NCBI GenBank assembly: GCA_021155045.1
Contig: JAJNQB010000006.1
Location: forward strand, 248,001-312,000
Origin: Arcticibacter sp.
Lineage (GTDB): Bacteria > Bacteroidota > Bacteroidia > 2-12-FULL-35-15
Length of the DNA stretch: 64,000 nt
Direction: 5' to 3'
The translations under genes and the position numbers were made by a program. Below are positions 60,690 through 64,000 of the stretch, piece after piece. The notes below the pieces were generated by a model. It ran no database searches and was not told the DNA's origin. It was given only the letters and a program-made list of their open reading frames with translations. Numbering within the stretch: position 1 is the stretch's first letter; every line of letters starts with the position of its first letter.

Positions 60690-63212
60690 TTACAATTCCT
60701 TTTTCTTCCAAGCCATAAATAAACCTGCACCAACAAAAGCAAATAAAAGTAAACAACTAGCTAAAGATATTTTTTCGCCAGTATAATATTTTGTCGGTTC
60801 AAATTTGAATTCAATGGTATGCTTACCAGCAGGAATGCGCATTGCTCTTAAAACCCAATTAGCAGAAAAATAAGGTTTTTGTTCCCCATCAATATATGCG
60901 TTCCAGTCTTTGTAATAAATTTCAGAAAACACAGCAAGTTGTTCTTCTGAAGTTTCGCTTTCATATTTTAGGTTATTTGCTTTATAATCCGTTAAACGAA
61001 TACTTCCTTTTGTGTCTGCCTTAGGTGTGAATCCATCTAAGTTGCTTTTATATCGTTCATCAATTACTGCGGTAGTTGCAGGGTTTATTTCTCCAACAGC
61101 TTTTAGTTCTTCGTCTGCATTTTTTACCATTTTAATATCATTTACAAACCAAGCATTACCTAAAGCATATCTGTTTTGTAAAGGTGCAGCTGCTGTGTTG
61201 TAAATCACATAACGTGTGTTTAACATATTTAAAACTCCTTGTTGTGCAAATGTTGCTCGTAACGATGAGTCAGTAGGATTTGATTTAAGCGTACTATAAA
61301 TATTTTGAATTTCAGTTTGAATTTGATTTTCAATTAATTCTTGATAGCGTCTTAATTTTGCAGCATGGTATCCACCAATTGATTTGTGGTAGTAGGAAGT
61401 GCTAGCATCATTAAAAGTACTTACACCCATGTTTAATACTCTATAATTAGGGTCTTTGTCTTCTAAAATTTCTTTATCAGCCGTTGTTAATATAAAAGGA
61501 TTTTTTGCTTCTTGTTTTGATGTAAAATTCTTATCGTTCAAATACCCTTTATCAACCATTGCTAAGTCTAATAGTATCAAAATCCCCAAAAGAGGAATTA
61601 AAATACCCTTGTTGATTTTCGATTTTAAATAAAGCCATACCGCAATTGCTCCAACAGATATAAATAAGAAGCTTCTTATGGCATCTGATTTGAAAATAGC
61701 AATACGTGCTATTTCAATGTTGTCCATAAATTTTTGAGCAACGTCAGCACCATTGCTATCAGCTATTTGCTTGTATATTTTATCGTATTCATCTTCTCCA
61801 AAAAAACTATTAAAAACAGTTGGCATTAGATAAAATAATAAGGATAAACCACCAGTTAAGGCAAATGCTGTTATAAAAGCATTTTGAACAGATATTTCTT
61901 TTTTTACGAATGCTAATTTTATTTTTTTAGACAAAATGTCGGGTGTTTTAAAAATCTTATCGAGTGCTAATACTGCTAATATAGGAATACACACTTCCGC
62001 TAATGTAAGCATCATAGAAGGCGCTCTAAATTTATTGTAACCTGGTACATAATGTAAAAAGAAATCTGTAAGAGGCATAAAGTTTTTCCCCCACGATAAT
62101 AAAACAGAAAAAATTGTTATCCCCAGCAATGCCCATTTCATTCTTCCTTCAACAATGAATAAACCTAACACAAAAAGAAAAACAACTATTGCTCCAGAAT
62201 AAGGAGAATCTGTAAAAGGTTGGTCGCCCCAATATTGTCCCATTCCGCTGATGCTGGGTTTCATTTGAGCATCCACATCTTTTAAAGCTGATTTATTTTC
62301 TTCAACTTTAATAGACGATGAACGACCTTTAAATCCGGGAATCATTAATGTAAATGTTTCTGATTTGCCCATGCTCCAAGCCAATAAATAATCTTTATCC
62401 AAACCTGTAGTTTGATTTTCTTTATTTGCAGTTAATTCTGATGGTCCACGAATAGTATATTTTGCATAATCATAAGTATTCCAAAGATTAGTGATATTAC
62501 ACCCAACAGCTAATATCCCTGCAAGTGCAAAAACTGCAAAACTTTTAGCTATATCTTTAAATTCTTTTTGTTTAAAACGAGCAAACCATTCAATAGCCAC
62601 ATATATCATCAAAGCCAAAACTAAATAGTATGTTATTTGTACGTGATTACATAAAATTTCTAATGACATAAAAAGAGCAGTTAATGCACCGCCTAATAAA
62701 TATTTTCCTCTGCAAACTAAAATTACTCCAGCAAAAACGGGAGCAATATATCCAATAGCTAAAGCCTGTGTATTATGACCAGCTGCAATGATGATAAAAA
62801 AGAATGCAGAAAAACCAAATGCAATAGAGCCAATTGTACTCAGCCATTTGTCAACTTTTAATACAAGTAATAAAATAAAAAATCCAAACATATATGTAAA
62901 AACCATGTTTGCTGGTGTTGGAAACCAAAGCATAAAAACATTTCGCAATGGAGTTATAAAATTATTTGGATAACGAATAGAAATTTGATAGGCTGGCATT
63001 CCTCCAAACATAGAGTTAGTCCATAAAGCTTCTTCATTGTATTTATCTCGGTGGTCATTTACTTCCTTCGCCATTCCTTTATTCAACATCATATCACTTT
63101 GTTGAATTACCTTGCCTTTTAATAAAGGAGTAAAATAACCAAATGTTAATGTTATAAAAATTGCAATTGCAGCAATAATGGGTAGTAATGATTTTAAATT
63201 CAAGTTCTTCAT
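60690..63212 (-). CDS. YfhO-family multi-pass membrane protein
   Basis: This 840-residue protein starts MKNLNLKSLLPIIAAIAIFI and has about 12-14 hydrophobic segments, then a soluble C-terminal domain (about 560-790) and a last membrane helix (ISLASCLLLFAFVGAGLFMA). It matches the YfhO family, thought to act in glycosylation of cell-wall or surface polymers (GT-C-like fold). Substrates are unknown. The promoter at 63235-63242 supports the start at 63212 rather than 63 bases upstream. It precedes the phhA leader on the same strand. Confidence 0.85.
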   Translation of the reverse strand: MKNLNLKSLLPIIAAIAIFITLTFGYFTPLLKGKVIQQSDMMLNKGMAKEVNDHRDKYNEEALWTNSMFGGMPAYQISIRYPNNFITPLRNVFMLWFPTPANMVFTYMFGFFILLLVLKVDKWLSTIGSIAFGFSAFFFIIIAAGHNTQALAIGYIAPVFAGVILVCRGKYLLGGALTALFMSLEILCNHVQITYYLVLALMIYVAIEWFARFKQKEFKDIAKSFAVFALAGILAVGCNITNLWNTYDYAKYTIRGPSELTANKENQTTGLDKDYLLAWSMGKSETFTLMIPGFKGRSSSIKVEENKSALKDVDAQMKPSISGMGQYWGDQPFTDSPYSGAIVVFLFVLGLFIVEGRMKWALLGITIFSVLLSWGKNFMPLTDFFLHYVPGYNKFRAPSMMLTLAEVCIPILAVLALDKIFKTPDILSKKIKLAFVKKEISVQNAFITAFALTGGLSLLFYLMPTVFNSFFGEDEYDKIYKQIADSNGADVAQKFMDNIEIARIAIFKSDAIRSFLFISVGAIAVWLYLKSKINKGILIPLLGILILLDLAMVDKGYLNDKNFTSKQEAKNPFILTTADKEILEDKDPNYRVLNMGVSTFNDASTSYYHKSIGGYHAAKLRRYQELIENQIQTEIQNIYSTLKSNPTDSSLRATFAQQGVLNMLNTRYVIYNTAAAPLQNRYALGNAWFVNDIKMVKNADEELKAVGEINPATTAVIDERYKSNLDGFTPKADTKGSIRLTDYKANNLKYESETSEEQLAVFSEIYYKDWNAYIDGEQKPYFSANWVLRAMRIPAGKHTIEFKFEPTKYYTGEKISLASCLLLFAFVGAGLFMAWKKKEL

Positions 63213-63234
63213 AATTCTATTATAATTTGAATAA

Positions 63235-63242
63235 CAAATATA
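63235..63242 (-). promoter_or_regulatory. -7 promoter element for the YfhO gene
   Basis: The minus strand reads TATATTTG, an exact TAnnTTTG match, 22 bases before the ATG at 63212. Confidence 0.6.
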
Positions 63243-63321
63243 GTATTTATTACAATCATTAATGAGCAAAATCATTTAATCAATTACCTTAAATTAGGTA
63301 GCTTCACACAGTATATTTATG

Positions 63322-63329
63322 TATTTTTG
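63322..63329 (+). promoter_or_regulatory. -7 promoter element for the 2OG oxygenase gene
   Basis: TATTTTTG matches TAnnTTTG and ends 21 bases before the ATG at 63351. Confidence 0.55.
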
Positions 63330-63350
63330 TGATAATTAATAATATTTTTT

Positions 63351-64000
63351 ATGACCAATTTATTAAATCCAGAATTACTTTCTGAAAATAAAATATCTGA
63401 GATTCGTTCAGCTTTTGAAAATGCACAGCCTTGCAAACATATTGCTGTTCCCAATTTTTTAAATGATGAAATAGCAAATTTGTTGTATGAAAACTTTCCG
63501 AAGTTAGACGCATTAAAAGTAAAACGTAAAAGTATCAACGAAAACAAATCTGAAGAATATCATTTAGATAGATACCATCCTGTTTTTTCGCAGTTGAGAG
63601 ATTTTATGAATTCTCCAGAAATGTATGCTTGGGTGAGTAAAGTTACTGGAATTGAAAATGTAAGTTCTACTTACGATTCTTTAGGTGCAGGTATTCACCA
63701 AGGTGGACCAGGCAGTTTTGTGGATATACATGTGGATGTAAATATGAATCCAGCAGCAAAACTGCACAGAAGATTAAATATTCTTATTTATCTGAATAAA
63801 AATTGGAAAGATGAATACGGTGGGGCGCTCGAATTTTGGGATAAAGATGTAAAAAATTGTATTTCTAAAGTAATGCCTTATTTTAATCAAGCGGCAATTA
63901 TGGTAACGGATGAAACTTCTTATCATGGTTATGCAAAAATAAATATACCAGATGATGAAAGTCGGAAATCGTTTTACTGTTATTATTACACACCAGCAGG
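63351..64000 (+). CDS. 2-oxoglutarate/Fe(II)-dependent oxygenase, 5' part
   Basis: The gene starts with ATG at 63351 and runs off the window after 216 full codons. The double-stranded beta-helix shows the iron motif HVD (His127, Asp129) and the distal His192 in TSYHGYAK, with Arg205 in DESRKSFYC as the likely 2-oxoglutarate anchor. It resembles prolyl-4-hydroxylase-type 2OG-Fe(II) oxygenases used on nucleotide-sugar or surface-polymer precursors. The substrate is unknown. The closing residues YYYTPAG suggest only a short part is missing. Confidence 0.88.
   Translation, partial: MTNLLNPELLSENKISEIRSAFENAQPCKHIAVPNFLNDEIANLLYENFPKLDALKVKRKSINENKSEEYHLDRYHPVFSQLRDFMNSPEMYAWVSKVTGIENVSSTYDSLGAGIHQGGPGSFVDIHVDVNMNPAAKLHRRLNILIYLNKNWKDEYGGALEFWDKDVKNCISKVMPYFNQAAIMVTDETSYHGYAKINIPDDESRKSFYCYYYTPA

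Noticed and set aside
63213..63275. Upstream ATG at 63275 for the YfhO gene.
   Set aside because: A perfect -7 element at 63235-63242 lies between it and the ATG at 63212, and the extra residues do not resemble the family.
1..64000. Transfer RNA, ribosomal RNA or tmRNA genes.
   Set aside because: No cloverleaf with a TTCGANTCC-type T-arm and no rRNA-like sequence were seen by eye. A tRNAscan/Infernal run would be needed to exclude them fully.

Overview
The window is about 64 kb of AT-rich DNA from a member of the phylum Bacteroidota. Several proteins end in type IX secretion (T9SS) sorting domains or gliding-motility C-terminal domains. A PorG-like (DUF6089) protein, DUF4295 beside rpmG, BshA and a DUF5916/CBM9 protein are also present. 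Promoters repeatedly show the Bacteroidota -7 element TAnnTTTG. Several of these elements lie only a few bases before the start codon, so leaderless or near-leaderless mRNAs look common. Order and genus cannot be fixed from the sequence. PhhA and the peroxiredoxin suggest exposure to oxygen.

Layout. 1-9820: secreted T9SS cargo, RlmI, a non-catalytic M16 protein and a DUF5916 protein. 9826-14729: a TonB-dependent receptor divergent from mntR-mntH, with a DtxR/MntR-like operator between them. 14747-17687: smpB, recA, bcp and a LexA-like repressor whose auto-cleavage site looks like that of UmuD. 17860-19720: a small foreign block of two gene cassettes bounded by attC-like sites, with no integrase in the window. 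19916-22393: lon. 22539-30017: a complete minus-strand thiamine operon (thiS, thiC, tenI-like, thiD, thiE, thiG, thiH, thiF) under a TPP riboswitch. It is interrupted between thiC and the tenI-like gene by a GIY-YIG nuclease gene embedded in an array of short palindromic repeats. 30163-34128: envelope proteins and a secreted subtilase. 34233-42753: central metabolism and housekeeping (E1 dehydrogenase fusion, DUF2520 protein, KdsC-like phosphatase, UbiA family, Maf, catalytic M16, FabK/NMO-like, PorG-like). 42800-48512: a RecD-like helicase and two large secreted proteins. 48645-48874: a probable small structured transcript. 48963-52197: ftsY, DUF4295, rpmG, an M24 peptidase and rpmB. 52287-59549: MBOAT, GH3/beta-lactamase fusion, bshA and a GlcD-like oxidase. 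59542-63212: phhB, phhA and a YfhO-family protein. 63351-end: a 2OG-Fe(II) oxygenase.

The most interesting candidate is upstream of phhA. A 21-residue leader peptide with a Phe-Tyr-Tyr-Tyr run starts almost at a predicted transcription start and is followed by an intrinsic terminator. A segment inside the leader gene pairs over 9 bases with the 5' arm of that terminator. This has the layout of a ribosome-mediated transcription attenuator that would raise phenylalanine hydroxylase when charged tRNA-Tyr is scarce. Other notable points are the attC-like cassettes, the repeat-embedded GIY-YIG gene inside the thiamine operon, and the likely metal-regulated outer-membrane receptor next to mntR-mntH.
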